From Chelativorans salis (GTDB lineage Bacteria > Pseudomonadota > Alphaproteobacteria > Rhizobiales > Rhizobiaceae): 64,000 nt of DNA. The position numbers were made by a program, and so were the translations under genes. The notes under the pieces were generated by a model. That model was not told where the DNA came from. It saw only the letters and a program-made list of their open reading frames with translations, and did not search any database. This document shows, piece after piece, positions 43,043 through 51,944 of the stretch. Location of the stretch: positions 62,001 to 126,000 of the forward strand of contig NZ_JAOCZP010000011.1 in assembly GCF_025336525.1 (NCBI RefSeq), given 5' to 3'. Numbering within the stretch: position 1 is the first letter of the stretch; the number at the start of each line of letters is the position of its first letter.

Positions 43043-43912
43043 ATGACCACAGTCACCGACATTCATCCGCACGTCATATCCCGCGATACCACGCGCTTCC
43101 CGCTTGCCCCGGTCGGCGGCAAGCAGTCCTCTTGGTCCGCCGCCCACCCGACGAGCCATGAGGACCTCGTAGCTGCCATGGACTCGGCGGGTGTAGCACG
43201 GGCCGTGGTGGTGCAGGCCTCGACAGCGTACGGGCACGACAATTCCTACCTGGCGGAGGCGGTGGCGCGGCATCCGGACCGCCTGACTGGAGTGTTCTCG
43301 GTCGATGTCCTGGCGCCCGATGCCGTCGAGAAGATCCGTTACTGGCGGGGCAAGGGTCTTGTGGGCATGCGCCTTTTCACCACCGGCACGACGACGCCCG
43401 ACCAGGCCGACTGGCTGGACGCCGCCGCTTCGCACCCGGCCTGGACCTATGCCGAGGAAACGGGGCTGCCGATCTGCGTGCAGATGCGGCCCGAGGGCAT
43501 TGTCCGTCTTCGCCGCCTGCTGGAGCGATTTCCCGGTGCTAAGGTGATCCTCGATCACCTTGCGCGGACGCCTGTCGACGACGGTCCGCCCTATGCGGCC
43601 GGCGCCGACCTTTGGGATCTGACCGCCTTCCCGGGTGTGCATCTGAAACTGACGATCCGAAACATCGACTGGGCCGCTTCGGGCAAATCGACACACGCCG
43701 CGTTCATGGACAAGCTGCGCACGACCTTCGGTTTCGAGCGTATCGCCTGGGGTTCCAACTTTCCTGCCGCCGAACGCCCGCTGACCGAGCTTGTCGCGCG
43801 TGCCAGGGAAGCTTTCGTGACGCTCAGCGACGACGAGCGGCGGCAGGTTTTTTCGGGCACCGCCGAACGGCTTTACCCGATGCTGCGGCAGATGGGAAGC
43901 AAGGCGGCATGA
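43043..43912 (+). CDS. Amidohydrolase_2 family metal-dependent hydrolase/lactonase
   Basis: 289-aa TIM-barrel protein of the family that includes 2-pyrone-4,6-dicarboxylate lactonase (LigI) and sugar lactonases. Start ATG 43043 (MTTVTDIHPHVISRDTTRF) gives the first-strand motif DIHPH. DHLAR and VKLK-like strands follow (ILDHLARTPVDDG, VHLKLTIRNIDW). The usual C-terminal Asp of GSDYP is Asn here (IAWGSNFPAAERP), seen in some family members. It overlaps the Pht5-like gene by ATGA. The pair suggests hydrolysis and decarboxylation of an aromatic or pyrone (di)carboxylate. Confidence 0.87.
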   Translation: MTTVTDIHPHVISRDTTRFPLAPVGGKQSSWSAAHPTSHEDLVAAMDSAGVARAVVVQASTAYGHDNSYLAEAVARHPDRLTGVFSVDVLAPDAVEKIRYWRGKGLVGMRLFTTGTTTPDQADWLDAAASHPAWTYAEETGLPICVQMRPEGIVRLRRLLERFPGAKVILDHLARTPVDDGPPYAAGADLWDLTAFPGVHLKLTIRNIDWAASGKSTHAAFMDKLRTTFGFERIAWGSNFPAAERPLTELVARAREAFVTLSDDERRQVFSGTAERLYPMLRQMGSKAA

Positions 43913-44790
43913 GCGGGCAGGATCTGGTTCTCGGCGGCCGCTCGGCGCTCAGCGGGGCGATCACGCAAGACATCCTCGACGGGCACGACACCGGTTTCAG
44001 ACTGGTGACGCTCGATCCCATCCATGACGCCTTCACGCCGATGATCCGCGAGCAGGCCTACCCGGCGAGCGAACTGGCAATCGTCGCGGCGCTTCAGGCT
44101 GTATCTTTCGGTAAGCCGCTGATGTTGCTCCCGGTAACGATGGCCGCGCGCTATCAGCACAAGTGTATCATCCGGAACCGCCACCGACCCGCATTCGGAC
44201 CGAAAGACCTGCCGGGCAAGCGGGTCGGCGTACGAACCTATTCCCAGACCACGGCCGCCTGGGTTCGGGCCATCCTGGAGACGGAGTACGGCGTCCCGAC
44301 GCGCGCGATGCACTGGGTGACACAGATCGGCTCGCATGCGGCCGAGTTCGCCGATCCGAACTTCGTCGAGGTTGTGGGGCGCGAGCACCCGCTGCTCGAC
44401 ATGCTCGAGACCGGCGAGATCGACGCAGCGATCTTCGGTAACGATCTTCCCGACGTGAGCTGGGTCGCGCCGGTCATCGACGATCCCGAGGCGGCGGGGC
44501 GACGGCTGCACCGGGACTCCGGCATCGTCGCGATCAATCACGTCGTCGCGCTAACCAGGGAGGTTGCCGCCGACGCTGCCCGCGTCGGTCGCCTTATGGC
44601 GGCGTTTCGCGACGTGCGGGACAGCCTGCCGTCCGAGACGGCGTCGCTGTTCCCCCTTGGGCTCGACGAGATACGGACCTCGGTCGAGGCTCTCCTGAAA
44701 TCGGTCGAGAACCAGGGGCTCGTCACGAGGAAGCTGTCGATCGAAGACGTCTTCGGCGAGGCGCGAACACTTCTGGGCGACGCCGGCTGA
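43909..44790 (+). CDS. 4,5-dihydroxyphthalate decarboxylase (Pht5)-like protein
   Basis: 293-aa protein with the periplasmic-binding-protein-like fold used by Pht5 enzymes. Blocks: LDPIHDAFTPMIREQAYPASELAI near residue 42, RYQHKCIIRNRH near 78, GPKDLPGKRVGVRTYSQTTAAWVRAIL near 95 and PLLDMLETGEIDAAIFGNDLP near 170. ATG overlaps the amidohydrolase stop by 4 nt, so the two are co-translated. Cytoplasmic: no signal peptide. Pht5 relatives decarboxylate hydroxyphthalates; many relatives are of unknown substrate. It is convergent with the LysR gene of the TTT operon at 44.8-49.1 kb, 21 nt apart. Confidence 0.82.
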   Translation: MSGQDLVLGGRSALSGAITQDILDGHDTGFRLVTLDPIHDAFTPMIREQAYPASELAIVAALQAVSFGKPLMLLPVTMAARYQHKCIIRNRHRPAFGPKDLPGKRVGVRTYSQTTAAWVRAILETEYGVPTRAMHWVTQIGSHAAEFADPNFVEVVGREHPLLDMLETGEIDAAIFGNDLPDVSWVAPVIDDPEAAGRRLHRDSGIVAINHVVALTREVAADAARVGRLMAAFRDVRDSLPSETASLFPLGLDEIRTSVEALLKSVENQGLVTRKLSIEDVFGEARTLLGDAG

Positions 44791-44811
44791 TGGCGGGCGA
44801 CCCTTTGCGGG

Positions 44812-46062
44812 TCAGCCTTCGTCTGCGACCGCGGCGGCGACTTCGGCAAGGAATTCCTGCTGAACCGGGGTCGGCTCGCAATCTGAGCGCAACGTATAGC
44901 CGATCCGCCGCAGCGCGCCGGCGAGGGTAGTCGATAACACCGCAAGCTGATTGCTGGCCTCCTCGTAGCGGATCTGGCGGCGTGAAACGAGTGCCAACGC
45001 GTCACTCTCGTGCAGGATCGCGCGCACAGCGACATGCGACGCGACTTCCATCATCTGTGGCGGCGATGGCTGGCCGGCGCCGAAGATCGCATCGAACTCC
45101 TGGCGCGCCGGCGATCCCTGGCGCGGGGCGATCCACGGGTATTTGCGGAACTCGGCGACGCCCGGGGCCGGATGACCGGCAAGCGGGTGATCGGTCCGAC
45201 CGACCACGCACAGCATGTCGTCGGCCAGCACATGCTCGACAACGTCGTCGAAGGGCGGCGGCTGGCGCAGGGTGCCGAGCAGGATGTCGATATCCCCATT
45301 CCTCAGCGCTTCCAATAGCGGCGGATAGGCGCCTTCGACCAGCCGCACCTTTATGGCCGGGTGCCGCAGCGCGATAGTGACCAGCGGCTTTGCCGCGACA
45401 TAGGGGCGTGCAAGCGGCAGCGCCCCCACGGATAGGCGACCGCGGGTCATGCCGCGATCAAGGTCAAGCTCTTCGCGCAGGAGTTCCAGCTCTCTCTCTG
45501 CCAGGCAGGCGCCACGCGCCAGACGCGTGCCGAGCGCCGATAAACGGATCTGCGACCCGTCGCGCAGCAGAAGCGTCCGACCAAGACGGTTCTCGAGCCC
45601 GCGCAGGTTGCGCACCAGCGAAGGTGGCGTAACGCCGATACCGCGTGCCGCGGCCTCCTGGCCGGTCGTGCGGACCAGCGCGCCAAGCGCCGCAAGCTGG
45701 CTGGACGTCAGAAGCAGGTCAGGACGCGGCGCGGCGGTCGGCGCAAAGTCCAGATCGACCAGAGCGGCAGACAGCGCATCAAACGCTCGCCGGATCCGGC
45801 GCAAAGCCCTTTCGCCCGCCCGTGTTGGATGCATCCCGGTCGGATGCCGGGTGAAGAACTCCTCAGAAAATGCGCGTTCGATCCGCGTGATCGCCTGCGT
45901 CAGAGCTGGCTGCGAAAGGTTCATGACGGCCGCAGCCTTGTTCATGCTGTTGAGACACCCGACTTCGAGGAATGCCCACAGGTGCCGCAGATTGGGAAAC
46001 GCCTCAACCGGACGCGTCGCGAGGGACTCGCCGATAGGGTGCGGGGGAATCTCGGTCGACAT
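44812..46062 (-). CDS. LysR-type regulator with two tandem N-terminal HTH domains (416 aa)
   Basis: Second tandem-HTH LTTR of the window. The first HTH is at about residues 22-82 (FPNLRHLWAFLEVGCLNSMN, SQPALTQAITRIERAFS, then FTRHPTGMHPTRAG). The second is at about 116-175 (LLTSSQLAALGALVRTTG, SLVRNLRGLENRLGRTLLLRDG). The effector domain starts near 206 (GRLSVGALPLARPYVAAKPL). It follows tctC by 54 nt and should be co-transcribed with tctA-tctB-tctC, so its own level may rise with the transporter. It likely controls the adjacent amidohydrolase/Pht5 pair as well. Confidence 0.9.
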   Translation of the reverse strand: MSTEIPPHPIGESLATRPVEAFPNLRHLWAFLEVGCLNSMNKAAAVMNLSQPALTQAITRIERAFSEEFFTRHPTGMHPTRAGERALRRIRRAFDALSAALVDLDFAPTAAPRPDLLLTSSQLAALGALVRTTGQEAAARGIGVTPPSLVRNLRGLENRLGRTLLLRDGSQIRLSALGTRLARGACLAERELELLREELDLDRGMTRGRLSVGALPLARPYVAAKPLVTIALRHPAIKVRLVEGAYPPLLEALRNGDIDILLGTLRQPPPFDDVVEHVLADDMLCVVGRTDHPLAGHPAPGVAEFRKYPWIAPRQGSPARQEFDAIFGAGQPSPPQMMEVASHVAVRAILHESDALALVSRRQIRYEEASNQLAVLSTTLAGALRRIGYTLRSDCEPTPVQQEFLAEVAAAVADEG

Positions 46063-46116
46063 GAGTGGACCTGTGATGGAAAAAGGCCGGCGGCGGCGCG
46101 CGCCAGCCTGAAGACT

Positions 46117-47082
46117 TCAGTTCGACTGGGCGAGCACGTCCTTATAGCGCGTCAACAGCTCGGTCTGCGAGTCGATCAGTGCCTTTAGTTCGTCGCCGTT
46201 CATCGGGTCGAGCTGCGAGTCGGTATCAGCGGCCCATTGCTGCAATTCCTCTGCCTCGAGCGCCTTCATGAAGGCCGCTTCGAACGCAGCGCTGACCTCC
46301 GGATCGACCCCCGGAGGCAGGCCGAAGGCGCGGATCAGGCCAAGGCTGGCCAGCGCCGGATAGCCCGCCGAGTCGGCCTTCTCGGTATCCGGGAAGTCGG
46401 CGACGTCGCGATCCGTCATCAGCAGCAGGCCCTTCAGATCGCCGGCGGTATTGAAGGCGGTCGCGGTGTTGATCGGCGTGACCGAGGCCACCGCGTCGCC
46501 GCGCACGACGCCCAAAAGTGCGTCGTTGTTCCCCGGATAGCCCGAGATGATCTGGCACTCGATCTCGACCTCGTTGCATAGGATTCGGTTGGCTGCGATC
46601 CCTGACGATCCATAGGCGCTGAAGCTGACCGGCTCTCCCGCCGCTTTCAGGTCCGCGATCGTGTTGTAGGGCGAATCCGCCGCGACGACGACGATGTACT
46701 GGTTGAAGGCCATGGCGCCTAGCCAGTCGATCTTGTCGATGTCATAGCCGGTTTCCTCGCCCAGGACGATCGGCTGGATTATGCCCGGAACGTTGAAGGT
46801 GGCAAAGGTCTGGCCGTCGGGCCGCGCGTTGTAGGCAGCCTGCGCGCCCCGCATACCGGCGCCGCCCGAGATGTTCTTGGGCACGATCTGCACACCAAGC
46901 TGCTCGCCCAGAACCTTGCCGAGGATGCGTCCATAAGTGTCGAACCCGCCCCCTGGGCTCGACGGGATGATCAGGTCGATATTGCCGCTGGGCCAGTCCT
47001 GCGCCGCCGCCGGCACGGCCAGCGTTGCAACCGCGACGGCCAGTGCGCCGCCGGCCCGTGTCAGTTTTCGCATTAATTCCAT
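46117..47082 (-). CDS. tctC: TTT periplasmic solute-binding protein TctC/Bug (system 3)
   Basis: 321-aa Bug protein. ATG 47082 has GGAGG seven bases upstream; ATG 47073 (MRKLT) lacks a proper site. The Sec leader LMRKLTRAGGALAVAVATLA ends near AAAQ|DWP. Blocks are IDLIIPSSPGGGFDTYGRI, VPKNISGGAGMRGAQAAYNA and RPDGQTFATFNVPG. Extra cysteine pair in RILCNEVEIECQIISGYPG near residue 165 could form a disulfide. It follows tctB by 34 nt. Likely ligand is the acid processed by the nearby amidohydrolase and Pht5-like proteins. Confidence 0.92.
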   Translation of the reverse strand: MELMRKLTRAGGALAVAVATLAVPAAAQDWPSGNIDLIIPSSPGGGFDTYGRILGKVLGEQLGVQIVPKNISGGAGMRGAQAAYNARPDGQTFATFNVPGIIQPIVLGEETGYDIDKIDWLGAMAFNQYIVVVAADSPYNTIADLKAAGEPVSFSAYGSSGIAANRILCNEVEIECQIISGYPGNNDALLGVVRGDAVASVTPINTATAFNTAGDLKGLLLMTDRDVADFPDTEKADSAGYPALASLGLIRAFGLPPGVDPEVSAAFEAAFMKALEAEELQQWAADTDSQLDPMNGDELKALIDSQTELLTRYKDVLAQSN

Positions 47083-47116
47083 GTGGAATCCTCCCTTGGG
47101 TTGTCGCAGCGCGGCC

Positions 47117-47602
47117 TCACATGTAGCCGCCGAAGATAAGACCCTCGAATATAGCGTATCCGAGGAGCACCTCGAAAATGAGGTAAAGGGCGCCGGTGAG
47201 GGATATCGCGACAAGCGCCGCTATCCAGATCGGCTTTCCAGCGTGCAGCCATAGATAACTGATCACGTAGACCGGGATGGCGATGTAGAAGCCGAACGCG
47301 GTCGCAAGAGCGGTGAAGGCGACGATCCATGCCAGCGCGAGCGCTTCCTGCCTGACGGGCTGTTCCTGAGCGTCTCCGCCCGGGCGGATGCTGGCCGCGC
47401 CGCCAAACGCCCGCCGCAGCCCGCGCGCCACCCGTCCCTCGCCCTGGCTCAGGATATCGAGGAATAGAAATAGGATCGTCAGAGTTGCAACGGAGATCGG
47501 GATGGCCCTGCTGCCTGCGCTGTACTGCAGCGCGGTCGCAAAGTAGACGGCCGAAACTGCGATGAGGACCAGGCTTGTCAGAATGGCACGGCGGTCCGTC
47601 AC
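47117..47602 (-). CDS. tctB: TTT small permease TctB (system 3)
   Basis: 161-aa membrane protein. A GTG start at 47602 overlaps the tctA stop (GTGA) and is preceded by AGGAGC, so coupling decides the start; a longer frame from 47662 would run into tctA. Helices are at residues about 6-22, 32-50, 85-110 and 120-150. The block FGFYIAIPVYVISYLWLHA near residue 105 fits TctB. Order on the transcript is tctA-tctB-tctC-lysR. Confidence 0.88.
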   Translation of the reverse strand: MTDRRAILTSLVLIAVSAVYFATALQYSAGSRAIPISVATLTILFLFLDILSQGEGRVARGLRRAFGGAASIRPGGDAQEQPVRQEALALAWIVAFTALATAFGFYIAIPVYVISYLWLHAGKPIWIAALVAISLTGALYLIFEVLLGYAIFEGLIFGGYM

Positions 47603-49104
47603 GCTTCCTGCTCCTTTCCTTCTCTGAACTTGCGGATGCCGTAGCGGATCGCCGGCACGCAAAGGCTGAGCACGATCAGAAGGAACAGGATCAGCGACAC
47701 CGGCCGTGAAAAGAAGGTCGTCCAGTCACCGCGCGAGATCATCAGTGACTGGCGGAAGTTCACCTCCATTACGCTGCCGAGGAACATCGCGATGACCAAT
47801 GGCAGGCGCGGATAGTCGAACCGGATCATCAGGTAGCCGATCACGCCGAAGATCACCGCGACGATCACATCGTACATTGAGCTGTTCAGAGCATAGGCAC
47901 CGACCAGAGCGACCGGCAGGATGATTGCCACAAGATAGTTCACGTCGATCAGGGTGATCCGGGCGAGTTGCCGCGCCACCAGCAAGCACATGACCGAGGC
48001 AAAGACCGAGGCGAACGCGAGCGACAGGATCAGGCTTGTCACCACGTCCATGTGATTAAGCAACACTGCCGGCCCCGGCTGCATTCCATGCAGCACCAGC
48101 AGACCAAGAAAGACCGCCATCTCCGCGCTGCCGGGGATGCCGAAGGCCAGGGTCGGGATCAGCGCTCCGCCCTCGCGTGCGTTGTTCGACGCTTCGGGCG
48201 CGATCACGCCCTTGATGTTGCCCTTGCCGAAGGTCTCCGGCTCGTCGGAAATCTGAACCGTGACGGAATAGGCAAGGAAAGCCGCCACCGTCCCGCCAAC
48301 CCCGGGAATTGCACCTATGGCGGCACCGATGGAGGAACCGCGCAGCACGGTCGGCCACTCGCGGAAGACGGCACGCACACCCTCTCCCACCCGGCTGACC
48401 TCCACCTCCTCGGGGTTCTTGGTGATCGCGCCACCCGAGAGGTAAAGAGAGACGATCTGGGCCACGGCGAACAGACCGATCAGCGTGGGCACCAGAGGCA
48501 CCCCGTCCCATAGGTAGTCGACGCCATATGTAAAGCGGGTACCCGAGCCGACATCATCATAGCCGACGAAGGCGATCATCAGACCGAGACCGGCGGCAAT
48601 CAGCCCGCGTAGCAGCTTGCCTTCGGTAGAGACCGCAATCGCGCTAAGGCCGAGCACTGCCAGCATGAAGAACTCCGGCGGCGCGAAAAAGAGGATCACC
48701 TCGCGCGCGATCGGAAGCGCCAGGAGAAGCAGGATCACCCCGAACAGCCCACCAATCGCCGAAGCGGCCCCGGCAGCGCCAAGTGCCGCGCCGGCACGGC
48801 CCTGCAACGTCATCGGGTAGCCGTCGAAGACTGTGGCGGCGTTCGGCGCCGTGCCGGGTGTGTTCAGCAGGATCGCGGTGACCGAGCCGCCGAAGGGCAC
48901 CCCGCCCATGATGCCACCCGCGAGGAACATCGCCGAAGTCGTGTCCATACCGAAGGTCAGCGGGATCAGCAGCGCCAGCGCCGTCGGGCCGCCAAGGCCC
49001 GGAATGATCCCGAACACCAGCCCGACCACTGCGCCGATTGCCAGATAAAACACTCCGCCGCCCGCGACCAGCGCGTGGAACGAGTGCGCGAGTGCGTCCT
49101 CCAT
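47599..49104 (-). CDS. tctA: TTT large permease TctA (system 3)
   Basis: 501-aa TctA protein from ATG 49104 (GAGG upstream); an ATG at 49179 would add 25 non-family residues. Family blocks: FGIIPGLGGPTALALLIPLTFG near residue 30, GSVTAILLNTPGTAPNAATV near 72, GAAIGAIPGVGGTVAAFLAYS near 268 and GIPGSAEMAVFLGLLVLHGMQPGP near 330. First gene of its operon. The promoter should lie in the gene-poor stretch at 49.1-49.4 kb. Confidence 0.95.
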   Translation of the reverse strand: MEDALAHSFHALVAGGGVFYLAIGAVVGLVFGIIPGLGGPTALALLIPLTFGMDTTSAMFLAGGIMGGVPFGGSVTAILLNTPGTAPNAATVFDGYPMTLQGRAGAALGAAGAASAIGGLFGVILLLLALPIAREVILFFAPPEFFMLAVLGLSAIAVSTEGKLLRGLIAAGLGLMIAFVGYDDVGSGTRFTYGVDYLWDGVPLVPTLIGLFAVAQIVSLYLSGGAITKNPEEVEVSRVGEGVRAVFREWPTVLRGSSIGAAIGAIPGVGGTVAAFLAYSVTVQISDEPETFGKGNIKGVIAPEASNNAREGGALIPTLAFGIPGSAEMAVFLGLLVLHGMQPGPAVLLNHMDVVTSLILSLAFASVFASVMCLLVARQLARITLIDVNYLVAIILPVALVGAYALNSSMYDVIVAVIFGVIGYLMIRFDYPRLPLVIAMFLGSVMEVNFRQSLMISRGDWTTFFSRPVSLILFLLIVLSLCVPAIRYGIRKFREGKEQEA

Positions 49105-49435
49105 CCCTATCCTCGATCGTTGTGGTCCTTTATCGAAGCGCCATTCCTTGCGGACGCGCGCCTCCTCCCAACAGGGCAATTACATTTTCGCAGGACGTAT
49201 ATTCGTCCAGGCACCGAGCAACAAATCACTTGGATGCCTTTGTTATAACTTTTGTGTTCGCGGTAGCCCAGACGACGCAGTCCGCCAGGTCATTCCGTGC
49301 GGAGGCCCATGTAAGTCATCAACTGGGGGATGGGGCTACACTGTTGAGGCAGCCAATCCAAGGTAGGCGCGAAACTCACCCGTCCGAGGATACCTGACGC
49401 GGCGAGCGCACCCCGCCAGAGCTTTTTGTGACGCT
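49105..49435. other. Upstream region of the third TTT operon, no gene seen
   Basis: About 330 nt with stop codons in all frames and no family-like frame. The AT-richer part near 49190-49265 could hold the tctA promoter. I see no clear -35/-10 pair that I would call with confidence. Confidence 0.45.
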
Positions 49436-49762
49436 CTACTGCGTTGCGAAGCAGTAGAACAATCCATCCCCGCCGGTGCCTTGGAGAGCTGTTTGGCTGC
49501 ATCCGCGAGATGGATGCGACGAATTCCAAAACTTCGACGCGGCAGAATCGTCAAATCCCATCCGGTCATGATGACCGACCATGGCGCTGCCGTCCTCTGC
49601 ACTTGAGGTCCAGTCCTCGCACGTCGCGTCATGCGCCGTACCATCCGGCATTGAGCCCATGAGTATATCGTGGCGGTTTGGATCGTCGCCGCGGCCATTC
49701 ACCATCTCGCCGTTCTCGTCGAGTGCCGTCTCCTTGCTGATGAGGTTCTGGTCGCCATGCAA
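49436..49762 (-). pseudogene. C-terminal fragment of an exported lectin-like (collectin-type) protein
   Basis: The minus-strand frame reads MGSMPDGTAHDATCEDWTSS, GSAMVGHHDRMGFDDSA, WNSSHPSRGCSQTALQGTGG and GLFYCFA. This matches the end of secreted proteins with a C-type-lectin-like fold, with the paired Cys of CEDW, RGCSQ and YCFA. The N-terminal signal peptide and first half are absent. It meets a zwf remnant in opposite orientation close by, so it is debris of a rearrangement. Confidence 0.5.
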
Positions 49763-49809
49763 TTCATCGACACTCTCGGCAATCGTTTCGCCTGCCGCGT
49801 TAACCCAAG

Positions 49810-50098
49810 GTCCATCTCGATCTGGAGACTTGGGGCTGGATTGTCGGGCGTCTTTTCTATCTCACGGGCGATTTCGACAATCCCGAAACCTACCGCCGCC
49901 TTGCCGAGCGCCTGGAAAAGCGTGCCAAGGAAAGTGGTCATGCCAACGCCGTCCTCTACCTCGCCACGGCGCCGCGTTTCTTTGGTATCGTTATCGAGCA
50001 GCTGAGCGCTGCCGGATTTTCGCGGGAGAAGGGGCTTTCGCCGCATCGTCATCGAAAAGCCTTTCGGCACCGACCTTGCCTCCGCCGAGGCGCTCAAC
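49810..50098 (+). pseudogene. zwf: Glucose-6-phosphate dehydrogenase N-terminal fragment with frameshift
   Basis: The frame reads GRLFYLTGDFDNPETYRRLA, then AVLYLATAPRFFGIVIEQLS and AAGFSREKG. After a net frameshift near 50035 it continues RRIVIEKPFGTDLASAEALN. These are successive G6PDH blocks (EKPFGTDLASA carries the catalytic-region Lys). The fragment lacks the NADP GxxGDLA start and all of the C-terminal two thirds. A true zwf must lie elsewhere in the genome. Confidence 0.8.
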
Positions 50099-50425
50099 CA
50101 CCCGAAGGCAACAGCTGTTCCTAGCGCTCCCGGCAGCAACAGTTCATGTCAAGGTTGAGCTGAACGTCAGAGGTATCTGTTATAACGACTTAAGATCGCA
50201 CCGCAGCTGGAACCGAGCGACTGTTTGGCGACAGCGTTTCCGACGGGATTGCCCGCGTCCGGACGGGAGCCTTCTCGCATGCGCGACGCCGACCAGTCGT
50301 GCTGTCTTGGCAATACCGTTATGTTGGTCGTCCGCGATGTGTCATGTGGCCGTCAGGTAATTGCGGTCGAACTCATGGTAAACTGATTGCGTCCGCGGAT
50401 CGAAGGGCCATCTGGGAGACAGTTC

Positions 50426-51652
50426 ATGCCTCGCTATCTTGTATCGGCACTGCTTCTTGCCGCCGCCACGGGTCCGGGCTTGGCCGAAACGGCCAACGCC
50501 CCGCAAAGCATCCAGCTCGGTCCGCGGCCCTTCTATCTCGTCCAGGACATGGACGAAGGTGAACTTAAGGAAAAGCTCGCTGCCTGCCAGGCAGGCCCCT
50601 TCACCAAGTCCTCCTGGTCGATCGGCCATCGCGGCGCTGGATTGCAGTTTCCCGAACACACGCTTGAATCCTACGTCGCTGCAGCACGCATGGGAGCGGG
50701 GATTGTGGAATGCGACGTCACCTTCACCAAGGACCGCGCATTGGTTTGCCGCCATAGCCAGGACGATCTCGCCACCACCACCGACATCCTCGCCAGGGAA
50801 TTCTCCTCCACCTGCGCCACACCATTCACGCCCGCCAGCGGCGGGCAAGACGCCACGGCCGAATGCAGAACCTCCGACATTACCCTGGCCGAGTTCAAGT
50901 CGCTCAACGGCAAGATGGACGCAAGCGACAAGCAAGCCGTGACCGTCGAAGAGTTTCTCGACGCCACGCCCCGTTGGCGCACCGATCTCTACGCCACTCA
51001 CGGCACGGTCATGACCCACGCCGAATCGATCGAGCTTTTCAAGTCGCTCGGCGTGAAGTTCACGCCGGAATTGAAGGCACCTGCTGTCCGGATGCCGTTC
51101 GAGGGCGACTACACGCAGGAAATGTATGCCCAGCAGATGATCGACGAATACAAGGCGGCAGGCGTCGACCCGGCGGACGTCTTTCCCCAGTCCTTCAACC
51201 TGGCCGACGTGCTCTACTGGGTCGAGAACGAGCCGGAATTCGGCCGGCAGGCCGTCTATCTCGACGGCCGCGACGAGGACGCGAGCTTCTCACACATGGA
51301 CCCGTCCAGCTGGGAACCGGGCATGCGTGAGTTGAAGGAGATGGATGTGAACTACATCGCGCCGCCCATGTGGATGCTGGTGACGGTCGAGGACGGCAAG
51401 ATTGTTCCCTCCACCTATGCCAAGGAGGCCAAGGCTGCCGGCCTCAAGATTATCTCCTGGACAGCAGAGCGCTCCGGGCCGCTCAAAGACGGCGGCGGCT
51501 GGTACTACCACTCGATCAGCGATGTGACGAACAATGACGGCGATATCTTCACTCTGCTCAATGTGCTGCATGAAGATGTCGGCGTAGTCGGTCTATTTTC
51601 GGATTGGCCAGCCACGACAACCTACTACGCCAATTGCTTCGGGCTGGAATAA
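50426..51652 (+). CDS. Periplasmic glycerophosphodiester phosphodiesterase
   Basis: 408-aa GDPD-family enzyme, GGGAG seven bases before ATG 50426. Sec signal peptide residues 1-20 ([20 protein letters not shown]). Catalytic motif is [18 protein letters not shown] (His68, Arg69, Glu77), metal ligands Glu95 and Asp97 in [11 protein letters not shown] and His110 in LVCRHSQDD. The long form with insertions resembles GlpQ-like periplasmic enzymes of about 400 aa. It hydrolyses glycerophosphodiesters to glycerol-3-phosphate and an alcohol. It is convergent with the LysR gene at 51.9 kb and not clearly part of an operon; the sulfatase cluster beyond suggests a shared theme of ester cleavage for nutrient gain. 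Confidence 0.92.
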   Translation: MPRYLVSALLLAAATGPGLAETANAPQSIQLGPRPFYLVQDMDEGELKEKLAACQAGPFTKSSWSIGHRGAGLQFPEHTLESYVAAARMGAGIVECDVTFTKDRALVCRHSQDDLATTTDILAREFSSTCATPFTPASGGQDATAECRTSDITLAEFKSLNGKMDASDKQAVTVEEFLDATPRWRTDLYATHGTVMTHAESIELFKSLGVKFTPELKAPAVRMPFEGDYTQEMYAQQMIDEYKAAGVDPADVFPQSFNLADVLYWVENEPEFGRQAVYLDGRDEDASFSHMDPSSWEPGMRELKEMDVNYIAPPMWMLVTVEDGKIVPSTYAKEAKAAGLKIISWTAERSGPLKDGGGWYYHSISDVTNNDGDIFTLLNVLHEDVGVVGLFSDWPATTTYYANCFGLE

Positions 51653-51754
51653 AGCATCTTCCAACCTTTTGCTGCTCTGGATGCTAAGCGCAAATTTGAC
51701 GGCTGAGATACCGCACCCGTCGCACTCCGCCGCCTCGCCATCTTGTCGCGAAGC

Positions 51755-51824
51755 GTGATGGGTTTCGGACGCCGGCCCTGGCGCCAGGCCAACACGTCGA
51801 TGGCCGGCATGCGAAACCCATCAC
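51755..51824. repeat. 70-nt palindromic element between convergent genes
   Basis: GTGATGGGTTTCG (51755-51767) is a perfect 13-bp complement of 51812-51824. An inner 7-bp pair GCCGGCC/GGCCGGC (51771-51777, 51802-51808) follows after a three-base mismatch. The apex holds the self-complementary CTGGCGCCAG (51778-51787). It lies in the 292-nt gap between the convergent GDPD and LysR genes. It may be a REP/BIME-like extragenic element or a bidirectional terminator. Confidence 0.75.
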
Positions 51825-51944
51825 AATTGCGGACCTCCTTGATCATGTTCGATCGGCCGCCTCTGGACAAAAGTTGACTTGAAGCAACCCGGTAACGAGT
51901 TGCGGCAACTCCCCTTCGTTCGTAGTGAATGTGTGCTTGACTTC

